Shown piece after piece: positions 19,101 through 26,950 of a DNA stretch of 41,808 nt. This stretch comes from Planctomycetaceae bacterium. GTDB lineage: Bacteria; Planctomycetota; Planctomycetia; Pirellulales; Pirellulaceae. Position 1 is the stretch's first letter, and the number at the start of each line of letters is the position of its first letter. The position numbers and the translations under genes are program-made. Location: NCBI GenBank assembly GCA_002709045.1, contig PAPJ01000016.1, positions 1 to 41,808 on the forward strand, read 5' to 3'. The notes beneath the pieces were generated by a model, which saw only the letters and a program-made list of their open reading frames with translations, searched no databases and was not told where the DNA came from.

Positions 19101-22100
19101 CGCAGATATTAGTCGCGATAAGATGACGGTATTTTCTGGCCCTTCGGGCAGCGGTAAAACATCGCTCGCGATGGATACAATTTATGCCGAGGGACAGCGG
19201 CGTTATGTCGAAAGCCTCAGCTCTTATGCCCGTCAATTCATTGGGCAAACTCAGAAACCAAAATTAGATCATATCGATGGCCTATCTCCTGCCGTTGCTA
19301 TCGAACAGAAGAATCTCGGGCACACCCCAAGAAGTACCGTTGGTACGGTTACGGAAATATATGATTACCTGCGTATTTTGATGGCCCGGATGGGAACACC
19401 TCACTGTCCTGATTGTGAGGTTCCGGTGGGGACTCAGACTTCGGATCAGATCGTTGATAAGATACTCGCTGAAGAGGACGGAACACGGTTGTATTTGCTG
19501 GCACCCGTTGCGCGTGAAAGTGGTCAGCAATATACGGCACTTTGGGATGAAATTCGTGCTAGCGGTTTTATCAGAGTACGTATCGACGGAACAACCTATA
19601 CATTGGAGCAAATGCCGGAGCTGGATCACCGAGTATCACATGCAATCGAAGTTGTCGTTGATCGAATAACGGTACGTAATAAAGATCGCAGTCGAATTGC
19701 TGAGAGTGTTGAGTCTGCTTTACAGATTGGTAAAGGTATCCTCAATGCTGCTTATGCCCAGACAAAGACCGATGAACAGCAATGGCCGGTGCGTAGTCAT
19801 AGTCAACATTTGGCATGTGAATCCTGTGGTCGTTCCTTTGAACAGCTAACACCGCATCATTTTTCATTCAATAGCCAACTAGGTTGGTGTGGTTCCTGTG
19901 AAGGATTAGGTACTCAGCGCGGAGCTAATCCTGCTGCGCTCTTAAATGACACTCATGCCACATTACTTCGCGGGGCGATTGCCCTGTGGCCGGATTTATC
20001 CAACGAGATGTCTCGATTGATGATGGAATCGTTAATTGATGGTCTGCAGATTGACGCTGGTTTACGGTTTGTTGATCTGCCCGCAGTCACCCGAAGAAAA
20101 ATACTGCACGGTTCGGACGAACAGTGGTTTCAGGTTCAATTACCGGGTAAAGGGAAAACAGCCGGCCCACAATTTAAATTCCAGTTTAAGGGATTGTATC
20201 CGGCATTGGCGGAAGCATCTCGTATATCCCCGTCGTTAAGAACTAAGTTGGAACATCTGGTGGATGAGGTGGAATGCTCCACTTGCGGCGGTAGTCGATT
20301 GCGTGAAGATGCAGCTGCTTATAAATTACGAGGGATCACAGTTGATCAGCTTTGTAGTACGGCTCTGGATGATCTTTTGCAGATGATCAATAACTGGAAG
20401 CTGACTAAACGTGAACGAACTATTGCCGGTGAGCTACTGCGTGAAGTGCGTGAGCGTCTCGAATTCCTCAATGAAATCGGCCTTCACTATTTGACATTGC
20501 ATCGTCCCAGTGCATCCTTGTCCAATGGTGAAGCTCAGCGTATTCGTTTGGCAAGCCAGTTAGGAAGTGGATTGTGCGGCGTCCTATATGTATTGGATGA
20601 ACCAACGATTGGATTGCATCCGCGAGATAATACCAGACTCTTGCGAGCCTTGCATAAGCTTCGCGATCTGGGAAATACCTTGCTGGTGGTGGAGCATGAC
20701 AGGGAAATCATTACAGGCAGTGATTATCTTTGTGATTTTGGTCCGGGGTCTGGCAAGCAGGGCGGTAATATTGTCGCTCAGGGTACCCCTAAACAACTTT
20801 CTCAGCGCAAGACATCACTGACAGGCCCGTATTTATCCGGAGCCAAAGCGATTGCGATTCCGGACAATCGGAGACCGGTTGATTTAGAGTCCGGCAAGCA
20901 GCAGGTCTTAAAAGTGATCGGAGCTCGCCATCACAATTTAAAGAATATCGATCTTCAGATTCCGCTGGGAACGTTAACTGCGATTACAGGGCCCAGCGGC
21001 AGCGGTAAAAGCTCGTTGATTGATGGGATTCTATATACGGCTTTAGCTCGTAAGTTGCATCGTGCTTCGGGAATTCCGGGCGCCCATGACAGGATTGTGG
21101 GACTTGAGTACATCAATAAAGTGATTCGGGTGGACCAAAATCCAATTGGCAATTCACCGAGCTCAAATCCCGCAACTTATACCGGATTGTTTGACTTGAT
21201 TCGCACTTTGTTTTCGCAGTTGCCCGATGCAAAACTACGGGGATATACGTCACGACGCTTTAGTTTCAATGTACCTGGTGGCCGCTGTGATGCCTGTGAT
21301 GGATACGGACAGAAGTGCATTGAAATGCACTTTTTACCGGATGTTTGGGTACAGTGTGAAACGTGTGAAGGTAAACGTTATAATCCGGAAACGCTGTCGG
21401 TGAAATTTCGTCGACATACGATTGCTGATGTGCTGGAAATGACCGCCGCAGAAGCGGTTGAAGTATTTGATAACATTCCAAAGATCAGACGTATTCTGCA
21501 GATGCTTTGTGATGTCGGTCTCGATTATGTTGCTTTAGGACAACCTGCTCCTACCCTTTCGGGCGGGGAAGCTCAACGAGTCAAACTGGCAGCTGAGCTA
21601 TCCAGACCTGATACAGGTCAGACGTTGTATTTGCTGGATGAGCCAACCACTGGACTACACTTTGATGATATTGCCAAATTGCTGGAAGTTCTTCACCGTT
21701 TAGTGGATTTGGGAAATACGGTTGTTGTGATCGAGCATAATCTTGACCTTATTAAAACCGCTGATTGGGTTGTCGATATGGGGCCAGAGGCCGGCTTTGC
21801 TGGTGGAGTTATTGTTCAGACAGGAACGCCAGAGTCTTTAGCGAAATATGCAGCAACCGGTAAACGGAAAAAACCAGCTCTGCTTAGTCATACCGGTAAG
21901 GCGCTGATTCCAGTGATTGAAGCCGGCCCGTATCAAAAACGGGAAGAATATGATCCGCATGCAGAGCAAGTTAAAAAAGATGATTTGGATCTTTCAGAGA
22001 TCGGCCAGGAGATCTCGATGCCATGGAAAATTGATGGTCCCGGCTGGCACACTCAACATCGTGTTGGGCGCGATGGTGGTGAAGTTAAGTGGGATGGTCA

Positions 22101-22950
22101 AATCCTGGCTGAGACTATTGATAAGATCGAGCAATTAAGTAGTTGTTTGCACGAGACCGATTATGGTTCGCGAACGATCGTTGAAATAGCAGCTGGGAAA
22201 AAGAGCCTGGGCTGGTTCTTCCATGCGATCACCGCTGAAACCTGGCTGTTGAAAATGAAATTCCGTATGGCTCCCGGGACGTTTAAACGTGAACAGCTTG
22301 TTGAGGCCATTGGACTTAAAACGCTTAATCAAATGGAGGACCTGCCGATTTATGGAAATGAACCTCGTGTCAAAGTGAAGAAGCGATCGCAGTGGCAGGA
22401 AGTTGAGATTCGGGTTCATAGCTTTGAGGAAATCGACACTCCGGCTTACTGGGATTTCATTGCAACCGCGGTTCAGGCATTTGAAGAGTTCACCGGAGCC
22501 ACCGGCAAGAAGAAGATTGAAAAGTCTCCCTGGAAGTCGGATGGTCAAAAATGGCACTTTTCAACCAAAGGTTTTATGCCCGGACATAAGCGGATGTGGA
22601 AGATGGAGGTTTGGGAAGATCTTTATCAGATGATGCAGGATGTACTTCCTGACGGAAACTTCTTATGGAATAACAAAGTGTTAGTTCATTTTTACTTTCC
22701 AGGTGGGCGAGTCCCTTGGCTGACCGTAACCACCAAGAAACCCGGGGCATTACGACTGAGCATAAATTGTCCTAAAGGACTCATGACAGCCGGGCGTATT
22801 GCTGAGTTTGGAAGTCGACGGGACTTTGATTCAAGCTCTGCGAAAAAAGATGTTGCGCATATTGATTTCAATAAATCCGAAGACATTTATTCGAGTGACC
22901 TAGAAGGTTATTTACGAAATCTGCTGGCCCAAGTACAGGAGACGGAATAA
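16114..22950 (+). CDS. uvrA: double-length excinuclease ABC subunit A (tandem UvrA) with duplicated C-terminal module
   Basis: UvrA finds bulky DNA damage and loads UvrB in nucleotide excision repair. This 2278-residue protein is two whole UvrA units plus an extra tail. Unit 1 (about 1-965) has Walker A at 33 and 660, LSGGEAQ near 507 and 849. Unit 2 (about 985-1925) has Walker A at 1009 and 1626, signatures LSNGEAQ near 1469 and LSGGEAQ near 1815. Both units keep the CxxC zinc pairs (CTDC/CPGC, CEACEG/CPVCEG; CESC/CGSC, CDACDG/CETCEG) and LDEP Walker B boxes. Residues about 1968-2278 form two related modules starting with WKxDGxxWH. Fused double UvrA is known in Chlamydiae; the tail is not one I recognise. 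The stop overlaps the next ATG (TAATG). Confidence 0.96.
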   Translation: MQASDITIQGAREHNLREVDVVLPRNQLICLTGVSGSGKSSLAFDTLFAEGQRRYVESLSSFARQFLGQMPKPDVEHISGLSPSISISQKTAGRNPRSTVGTITEVYDFLRVLYARVAKGYCPHCGNPITAQTREQIISHILQLDKGMAITVLAPIIRGQKGEYRDLFEDLLKQGFIRARVDGQICDLTNPPALQRNYRHNIEVVVDRLKISEKIRPRLGEAVEQALKIGEGSLIVVPDGAKMEEKVYSSDYACTDCQVSFAAPSPQLFSFNSPQGMCPGCHGLGKMFSFDPDLLVPNPEKTFMDGAIEVIGNHKKMGRWRRHIYRGVAATLERKNDWEQGYLLETPWKDLCQQAKDALLWGTGDLHITYTWRGGRSPLKYGGTYEGIIPEQKEKYTSSRSKPQQRKLERYMNTIHCPQCDGQRLVDQARNMRLHTRHSRFTDVPELSLPQVCQLSVHQAVDFFSDLELDKNSALVAEDALKEIRARLGFLLNVGLGYLTLDRTAPTLSGGEAQRIRLAAQIGSGLVGVTYILDEPSIGLHARDNDRLIKTLLKLRDVGNTVVVVEHDEDTMRAADYIVDFGPGAGVEGGEIVARGTIDDIQNQQRSITGQFLAGTREIGTPQTRRPQTNQRLTIVGARHNNLKDIDVEIPLCNFICVTGVSGSGKSSLINDILADGLRRELNGAESIPGIHKDMLGTEYLDKMIAIDQSPIGRTPRSNPVTYIKVFDDIRKLFVQLPDAKRRGYKPGRFSFNVKGGRCEACEGNGKNKLEMDFLADIWVQCPVCEGKRFNRETLQIQFKGHSISDVLQLDVRQALELFENIPKIYDKLKTLADVGLEYLKLGQASPTLSGGEAQRIKLARELVRKSTGSTIYILDEPTTGLHFADIELLLRVLHGFVERGNTVIVVEHNMDVIKTADWVIDLGPDGGEAGGRLLVCGTPETVAACKESETGSALHRALYKLPNDQMITEQEREVAEEIKSIRVRGAQQHNLKLVDADISRDKMTVFSGPSGSGKTSLAMDTIYAEGQRRYVESLSSYARQFIGQTQKPKLDHIDGLSPAVAIEQKNLGHTPRSTVGTVTEIYDYLRILMARMGTPHCPDCEVPVGTQTSDQIVDKILAEEDGTRLYLLAPVARESGQQYTALWDEIRASGFIRVRIDGTTYTLEQMPELDHRVSHAIEVVVDRITVRNKDRSRIAESVESALQIGKGILNAAYAQTKTDEQQWPVRSHSQHLACESCGRSFEQLTPHHFSFNSQLGWCGSCEGLGTQRGANPAALLNDTHATLLRGAIALWPDLSNEMSRLMMESLIDGLQIDAGLRFVDLPAVTRRKILHGSDEQWFQVQLPGKGKTAGPQFKFQFKGLYPALAEASRISPSLRTKLEHLVDEVECSTCGGSRLREDAAAYKLRGITVDQLCSTALDDLLQMINNWKLTKRERTIAGELLREVRERLEFLNEIGLHYLTLHRPSASLSNGEAQRIRLASQLGSGLCGVLYVLDEPTIGLHPRDNTRLLRALHKLRDLGNTLLVVEHDREIITGSDYLCDFGPGSGKQGGNIVAQGTPKQLSQRKTSLTGPYLSGAKAIAIPDNRRPVDLESGKQQVLKVIGARHHNLKNIDLQIPLGTLTAITGPSGSGKSSLIDGILYTALARKLHRASGIPGAHDRIVGLEYINKVIRVDQNPIGNSPSSNPATYTGLFDLIRTLFSQLPDAKLRGYTSRRFSFNVPGGRCDACDGYGQKCIEMHFLPDVWVQCETCEGKRYNPETLSVKFRRHTIADVLEMTAAEAVEVFDNIPKIRRILQMLCDVGLDYVALGQPAPTLSGGEAQRVKLAAELSRPDTGQTLYLLDEPTTGLHFDDIAKLLEVLHRLVDLGNTVVVIEHNLDLIKTADWVVDMGPEAGFAGGVIVQTGTPESLAKYAATGKRKKPALLSHTGKALIPVIEAGPYQKREEYDPHAEQVKKDDLDLSEIGQEISMPWKIDGPGWHTQHRVGRDGGEVKWDGQILAETIDKIEQLSSCLHETDYGSRTIVEIAAGKKSLGWFFHAITAETWLLKMKFRMAPGTFKREQLVEAIGLKTLNQMEDLPIYGNEPRVKVKKRSQWQEVEIRVHSFEEIDTPAYWDFIATAVQAFEEFTGATGKKKIEKSPWKSDGQKWHFSTKGFMPGHKRMWKMEVWEDLYQMMQDVLPDGNFLWNNKVLVHFYFPGGRVPWLTVTTKKPGALRLSINCPKGLMTAGRIAEFGSRRDFDSSSAKKDVAHIDFNKSEDIYSSDLEGYLRNLLAQVQETE

Positions 22951-23597
22951 TGTCGTTAATTGATCCCACTATGCTATTTCGCTTTTCTGTGCCCTGCGTC
23001 AGGGTAAGTAAACCGTGGACTGCGACCGGCGTCAGTCTTGGTCCTCGACATAAATTACCTGCTTTGCAGGAGTTAAGCGGACGTAATGAATACGCAGATA
23101 TACGGATTGGCTGGAATACCGAAGGAATTTTTCTTCAGGCGGAAGTAAAAGGGAAAGAACAGGCTTTATGGTGTCGTAATTCACGTGTTGAAGACAGTGA
23201 TGGTGTGCATTTATTTATTGATACCCGTGATACTCACACCATTCACCGCGCCAATCGATTTTGCCACTGGTTCACATTTATGCCGGCAGGTGCCGGGGTT
23301 CGGCGCGGCGAGCCGCTGGCCGCGCATCTGGAAATCAACCGGGCTCGTGAAAATCCAACATTGGTGCGCAGCGAACGTCTTTCTGTTTATGCCCGTACCA
23401 AAGCTGATGGCTATCTCCTTCGGGGAATGATACCAGCAGACTGCCTAACCGGATTTGATCCTTCAGACTATCCTCGGCTTGGGTTTAGTTATGCAATTGT
23501 TGATCGCGAACTTGGCTGGCAGACATTTTCTGTGGGGCCGGAATACCCCATTCAGGAAGACCCAACCCTGTGGGGAACTCTGGAGTTAGAAAGTTAG
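22950..23597 (+). CDS. DOMON/CBM9-like beta-sandwich protein
   Basis: This 215-residue protein begins inside the uvrA stop (TAATG), so its translation is probably coupled to uvrA. It has no signal peptide. The middle (about 45-130) shows IRIGWNTEGIFLQAEV and DSDGVHLFIDTRDT, then RFCHWFTF, the pattern of the family 9 carbohydrate-binding/DOMON-like sandwich, in which DGVHLFID-type segments are common. The end (LTGFDPSDYPRLGFSYAI, WG-LELE) also fits. Such domains usually bind sugars or haem outside the cell, so a cytosolic copy tied to a DNA repair gene is unusual. Biochemical role is unknown. Confidence 0.75.
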   Translation: MSLIDPTMLFRFSVPCVRVSKPWTATGVSLGPRHKLPALQELSGRNEYADIRIGWNTEGIFLQAEVKGKEQALWCRNSRVEDSDGVHLFIDTRDTHTIHRANRFCHWFTFMPAGAGVRRGEPLAAHLEINRARENPTLVRSERLSVYARTKADGYLLRGMIPADCLTGFDPSDYPRLGFSYAIVDRELGWQTFSVGPEYPIQEDPTLWGTLELES

Positions 23598-23599
23598 TG

Positions 23600-23866
23600 A
23601 TGACATCATCTGCATTTTATGAAGTTCGTATTCCTGATTTTGAAATTCCCGCTGCACGTCTTTTCTTGACAGCTTGGCTGTCAAGTTCCGGAACTCATGT
23701 CGAATCAGATGACCCACTTTGTGAAATATGTGCGGGTGACATCGTCATTGAAATTATGGCCAAACGCAATGGTGTATTTTATCATGCTGCCGTTGATGTC
23801 GATGATGAACTGGTAACAGGAACGCTGATCGGAAAAATCGAACTTGAATCTCAATTTAAGCGTTAG
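23600..23866 (+). CDS. lipoyl/biotinyl-like fold protein lacking the modified lysine
   Basis: The 88-residue product has the size and hydrophobic spacing of a lipoyl domain: VRIPDF, LTAWLSSSGTHVESDDPLCE, GDIVIEI, then NGVFYHAAVDVDDELVTGTLIGKIE. In real lipoyl domains the hairpin reads E-x-DK-A; here it reads CAGDIVIEI, with Asp47 where lysine belongs, so it should not be lipoylated or biotinylated. ATG at 23600 is chosen because it follows the previous stop by two bases; a GTG at 23570 would overlap it. It completes the uvrA operon. Its stop overlaps the smpB stop on the other strand. It may be a scaffold, but that is a guess. Confidence 0.75.
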   Translation: MTSSAFYEVRIPDFEIPAARLFLTAWLSSSGTHVESDDPLCEICAGDIVIEIMAKRNGVFYHAAVDVDDELVTGTLIGKIELESQFKR

Positions 23867-24354
23867 CGTCCCCGCATTGCCCGGTCCAGTCCGCGTTGGG
23901 TATCTCGTTTCTTCATCGACTGTCGTTTGTCGTGGACCTGCTTGCCTTTGCAAAGTCCTAACAGAACTTTGCAGATCCCTCGCTGGTTGAAGTACATTTT
24001 TAACGGAACAAGCGTGTGTCCCGATTGTGTTGCCTTCTCAGCAAATTTACGCCGCTCGACTTTATGCATCAGTAATTTACGTTCCCGACGCGGGTGATGA
24101 TTGTGGTGCGATGCTTGTTTGTATTCGGGAATATCACAGCCAACCAGATAGACATCTTTGTTTATCACACGACCATATGCTTCATCGAGTGAAACCTGGC
24201 CCAGACGCAGGCTTTTCACTTCGCTGCCTTTAAGAACAATACCGCATTCGAGAGTGTCGATAACGTGATACTGGTGCCGAGCCCTGCGGTTTTCCGCAAT
24301 GTGACTGGTTTTAGGTTGCGTCTCGGTATTTTGCTTGTTCTTTTTTTTACCCAT
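23863..24354 (-). CDS. smpB: tmRNA-binding protein SmpB
   Basis: SmpB delivers tmRNA to stalled ribosomes in trans-translation. The 163 residues contain the family blocks: IAENRRARHQYHVIDTLECG, GIVLKGSEVKSLRLGQVSL, YKQASHHNHHPRRERKLLMHK (split here into sub-blocks), LVPLKMYFNQRGICKVLLGL and GKQVHDKRQSMKKRD near the C-terminus. The lysine-rich start (MGKKKNKQ) at 24354 fits SmpB better than an upstream in-frame start at 24390, which adds 12 hydrophobic residues. The gene is convergent with the lipoyl-like gene, overlapping it by 4 nt, and divergent from the lipB-like gene. The tmRNA gene is not in this window. Confidence 0.97.
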   Translation of the reverse strand: MGKKKNKQNTETQPKTSHIAENRRARHQYHVIDTLECGIVLKGSEVKSLRLGQVSLDEAYGRVINKDVYLVGCDIPEYKQASHHNHHPRRERKLLMHKVERRKFAEKATQSGHTLVPLKMYFNQRGICKVLLGLCKGKQVHDKRQSMKKRDTQRGLDRAMRGR

Positions 24355-24470
24355 CAGGGGTATCAGTACAAAAGAGGATACAATAGGCAACGTAGTATGT
24401 TGTGTTTAACTCAGCATAGTCGGCCACCGAGAAACTATCCAGCGGCCTCTGGTTTGCTGAGCGGAGAAGT

Positions 24471-25187
24471 ATGTTTAGTTGTGAAAAGTCCAAGATGGCA
24501 TTTTTTATGCTGGGTCGTGTGGGGCTGAATAAATACCTACGTTTGCAACAGCAAATTCTGGAAACTCAGAGTTATGCATCGGATCGTATTCAGGTGCTGC
24601 TTTGCGAACATGATCCGATCATTTCTGTTGGGCGTATGGGTTCGCACGCTCACATTCGTTTGCACTCAGATCGTATGAAAGCTGGTACCCTGAAGTCTGT
24701 CTGGGTTGCCCGGGGAGGCGGGTGTATTTTGCATCGGCCGGGGCAGTTGGCCATTTATCCGCTGATTCCAATGAATTGGTATCAGGTTTCTCCCGGAAAA
24801 GTTTTACGAATGGTGCGCCAGGCAGTGATGGAAGCCCTTCGGGAATTGTCCTATACGCCTCTGAAGACAGATCTTGATTTCAATATCTGGGGTCGTACAG
24901 GTTTACTGGGTGTCACAGCTATGGCGGTTCAGCGAGGGGTAAGTTGTTTTGGAACCTATTTAAATGTTGAACCGGAAATGCGGGACTATGGTTTTGTAGA
25001 TTCAGTCACGAGGATTCCCGTAGATCAATCACGAAGAACTATGAGTAGCCTGCTGTCCGAACGTAGGCAGGTTGTTAGAATGGCTGAAGTTCGCTCGGCC
25101 ATGGTACAATCATTTGCCGATGTGTTTGAATGTGATGATTACCACATGCACACGGGTCACCCGATGCTTAGGTCAGTAACTGGATAA
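24471..25187 (+). CDS. LipB-like protein, octanoyltransferase fold without visible catalytic Lys and Cys
   Basis: LipB moves octanoyl from ACP to lipoyl domains before LipA inserts sulfur. The fold is visible over 238 residues: LLCEHDPIISVGRMG (43-57), ARGGGCILHRPGQLAIYP (80-97) and GVSCFGTYLNV (156-166). In standard LipB the first is followed by a Lys in K-x-x-x-x-G and later by PCG. Here the equivalent stretches read GRTGLLG (141-147) and VTRIPV (179-184), so neither Lys nor Cys is present. Cys159 lies nearby and could be relevant. GGAGAAGT gives a good ribosome site. The stop is 12 bp before lipA, so both are co-transcribed. It may be a modified enzyme or a non-catalytic relative. Confidence 0.85.
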   Translation: MFSCEKSKMAFFMLGRVGLNKYLRLQQQILETQSYASDRIQVLLCEHDPIISVGRMGSHAHIRLHSDRMKAGTLKSVWVARGGGCILHRPGQLAIYPLIPMNWYQVSPGKVLRMVRQAVMEALRELSYTPLKTDLDFNIWGRTGLLGVTAMAVQRGVSCFGTYLNVEPEMRDYGFVDSVTRIPVDQSRRTMSSLLSERRQVVRMAEVRSAMVQSFADVFECDDYHMHTGHPMLRSVTG

Positions 25188-25199
25188 CGGGAATAACAG

Positions 25200-26117
25200 T
25201 TGAACACGCAAACATCTTTTCCGGAACTTCCTATTGTTGAAGCCCCTTCTGCTTCGAACAATCATCGACGATTGCCTGATTGGCTACGACGCGAAGTACC
25301 GAAGGGAAATGCGAATCATTTTACTCAGGGTCTGATGGAGGAACTGGGTCTGGAGACGGTTTGTGACAATGCGAAGTGTCCGAATCGTATGGAGTGTTAT
25401 TCGCAGCTTACCGCCACCTTTATGATTCTGGGCAACGTCTGCACCCGGCCCTGTGGGTTCTGTGCTGTTGGGCGTGGAAAGCCCGATAAGCTGGAAGACG
25501 ATGAACCACAACGTGTTGCCGAGGCGGCTTACCGTTTGGGACTAAAGCATGTTGTTATAACTTCTGTCACGCGTGATGATTTGCCGGACGGAGGTGCAGA
25601 ACATTACTACCAGTGTGTCACCGAGACCCGCGAACGAACCGGAGCAACGATTGAAGTTCTTACACCGGACTTTGTTGATAATCCGGAGGCATTAGACAGA
25701 GTGATTGAATCGGCACCTGAAGTGTTTAATCACAATGTGGAAACGGTGCCCAGGCTTTATCGGAAAGTCCGCGGACCGAAATCCCGTTATCGCTGGACTC
25801 TCGGATTGCTTAGACGGATTAAAGAATTAAATCCTGAAATAAAAACTAAGAGCGGTTTGATGCTGGGCTTGGGTGAGACTCATGAAGAATTGTTCGATGT
25901 GCTTGCGGATCTTAGAGATCACAACGTTGATTTTTTAACTCTTGGTCAGTATTTACAGCCGGGTCACAGATATCTACCGGTGGAACGGTATATTCCGCCG
26001 TATGAATTCAGCTTTCTCGGCGACGTTGCTAAAAAGATAGGATTTAAAAAGGTTGCCAGCGGCCCGTTTGTCCGTAGTAGCTATCATGCACGAGATATGG
26101 CAGAAGCAGAAGCCTAG
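25200..26117 (+). CDS. lipA: lipoyl synthase
   Basis: LipA is a radical-SAM enzyme that inserts two sulfurs into protein-bound octanoyl groups. The auxiliary cluster cysteines are Cys55, Cys60 and Cys66 (CDNAKCPNRMEC). The radical-SAM cluster is Cys81, Cys85 and Cys88 (CTRPCGFC). The terminal RSSY motif (GPFVRSSYHA) supplies the serine ligand. Length (305) is normal. The start is TTG at 25200, a few bases after a weak GGGA. It follows the lipB-like gene by 12 bp. All residues needed for activity appear present, which makes the odd LipB partner more notable. Confidence 0.97.
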   Translation: MNTQTSFPELPIVEAPSASNNHRRLPDWLRREVPKGNANHFTQGLMEELGLETVCDNAKCPNRMECYSQLTATFMILGNVCTRPCGFCAVGRGKPDKLEDDEPQRVAEAAYRLGLKHVVITSVTRDDLPDGGAEHYYQCVTETRERTGATIEVLTPDFVDNPEALDRVIESAPEVFNHNVETVPRLYRKVRGPKSRYRWTLGLLRRIKELNPEIKTKSGLMLGLGETHEELFDVLADLRDHNVDFLTLGQYLQPGHRYLPVERYIPPYEFSFLGDVAKKIGFKKVASGPFVRSSYHARDMAEAEA

Positions 26118-26236
26118 GCAATTGCTGAATTGTCCAATACTTTGATAGGTGGTCCTGCCCGCATGTGCTACATTTGTATGAACCGAATTTAAAGAACACA
26201 CGTAATATTTCAGTCTCCTACTGAATTGACCCTTCG

Positions 26237-26950
26237 ATGTTAGAAATTATTGATCTTAAAAAGTCGTTTGTACAACCAAGCGGTGAGCCTCTGCAGATTC
26301 TTGAGATCCCCGAATTTCGGGTCGAGGGCGGAGAGCAGGTTGTGTTGCTGGGAAGAAGTGGTGGTGGTAAAACGACGCTTCTGCACTGTATTTCAGGCAT
26401 TACTTCCACAGATTCGGGAAAAATCAGGTTTCTTGATCAGGAGCTTACAAAGTTTACGGAGCCAATGTGGGATCGTTTTCGAGCGTCAAATATTGGTTAT
26501 GTTTTTCAGACCTTTAATTTACTCCCGGCATTTACAGCGTTGGAGAATGTTTTGCTCGGTATGAGTTTTGCCAAAGATGTACCCGATCAAGAATATGCCA
26601 ATTGGCTGCTAAAGCGAGTTGGACTCGGGCATCGTCTGAATCATAAACCTGATCAAATGAGTGTTGGTGAACAGCAGCGAGTTGCGGTTGCTCGTGCGTT
26701 GGCTAATCGTCCCCGCCTATTGCTGGCCGATGAGCCGACGGCGAATATTGATCCGGCTAATCAACAGGGTATTGTCGATTTGATTAAAGAGACTTGTAAG
26801 GAGTTTAATATCGGATTGATTTTGGTAACGCATACTATGGAAGTGGCTGGTCAGTTTGATCGCATCGATCAGCTTGAAGATATAAATCTTGTGTCGACCG
26901 AGTTAGCTGCCGGTATGCCAGAGTTTGAGAAGGGAGAGAATCAGTCATGA
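26237..26950 (+). CDS. ABC transporter ATP-binding protein (LolD/MacB-like)
   Basis: The 237-residue ATPase has Walker A GRSGGGKTTLLH (about residues 37-48), a Q-loop in YVFQTFNLLPAFTALENV, signature MSVGEQQRVAVARAL, Walker B LLLADEPTANID and H-loop VTHT. The FNLLPAFTALENV wording is typical of the LolD/MacB/FtsE group, whose ATPases drive type VII ABC systems that move lipoproteins or act from the periplasm. Its last four bases overlap the permease ATG (ATGA), so they form one transcription and translation unit. Confidence 0.93.
   Translation: MLEIIDLKKSFVQPSGEPLQILEIPEFRVEGGEQVVLLGRSGGGKTTLLHCISGITSTDSGKIRFLDQELTKFTEPMWDRFRASNIGYVFQTFNLLPAFTALENVLLGMSFAKDVPDQEYANWLLKRVGLGHRLNHKPDQMSVGEQQRVAVARALANRPRLLLADEPTANIDPANQQGIVDLIKETCKEFNIGLILVTHTMEVAGQFDRIDQLEDINLVSTELAAGMPEFEKGENQS

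Noticed and set aside
22135..22557. Minus-strand open frame of 140 codons under the UvrA tail
   Set aside because: It is antisense to the clear coding frame; the plus frame shows the duplicated module with conserved motifs.
16114..22950. Tandem UvrA as an assembly duplication
   Set aside because: The two units differ across most positions and the linker is unique, so it is not a collapsed or repeated read artefact.
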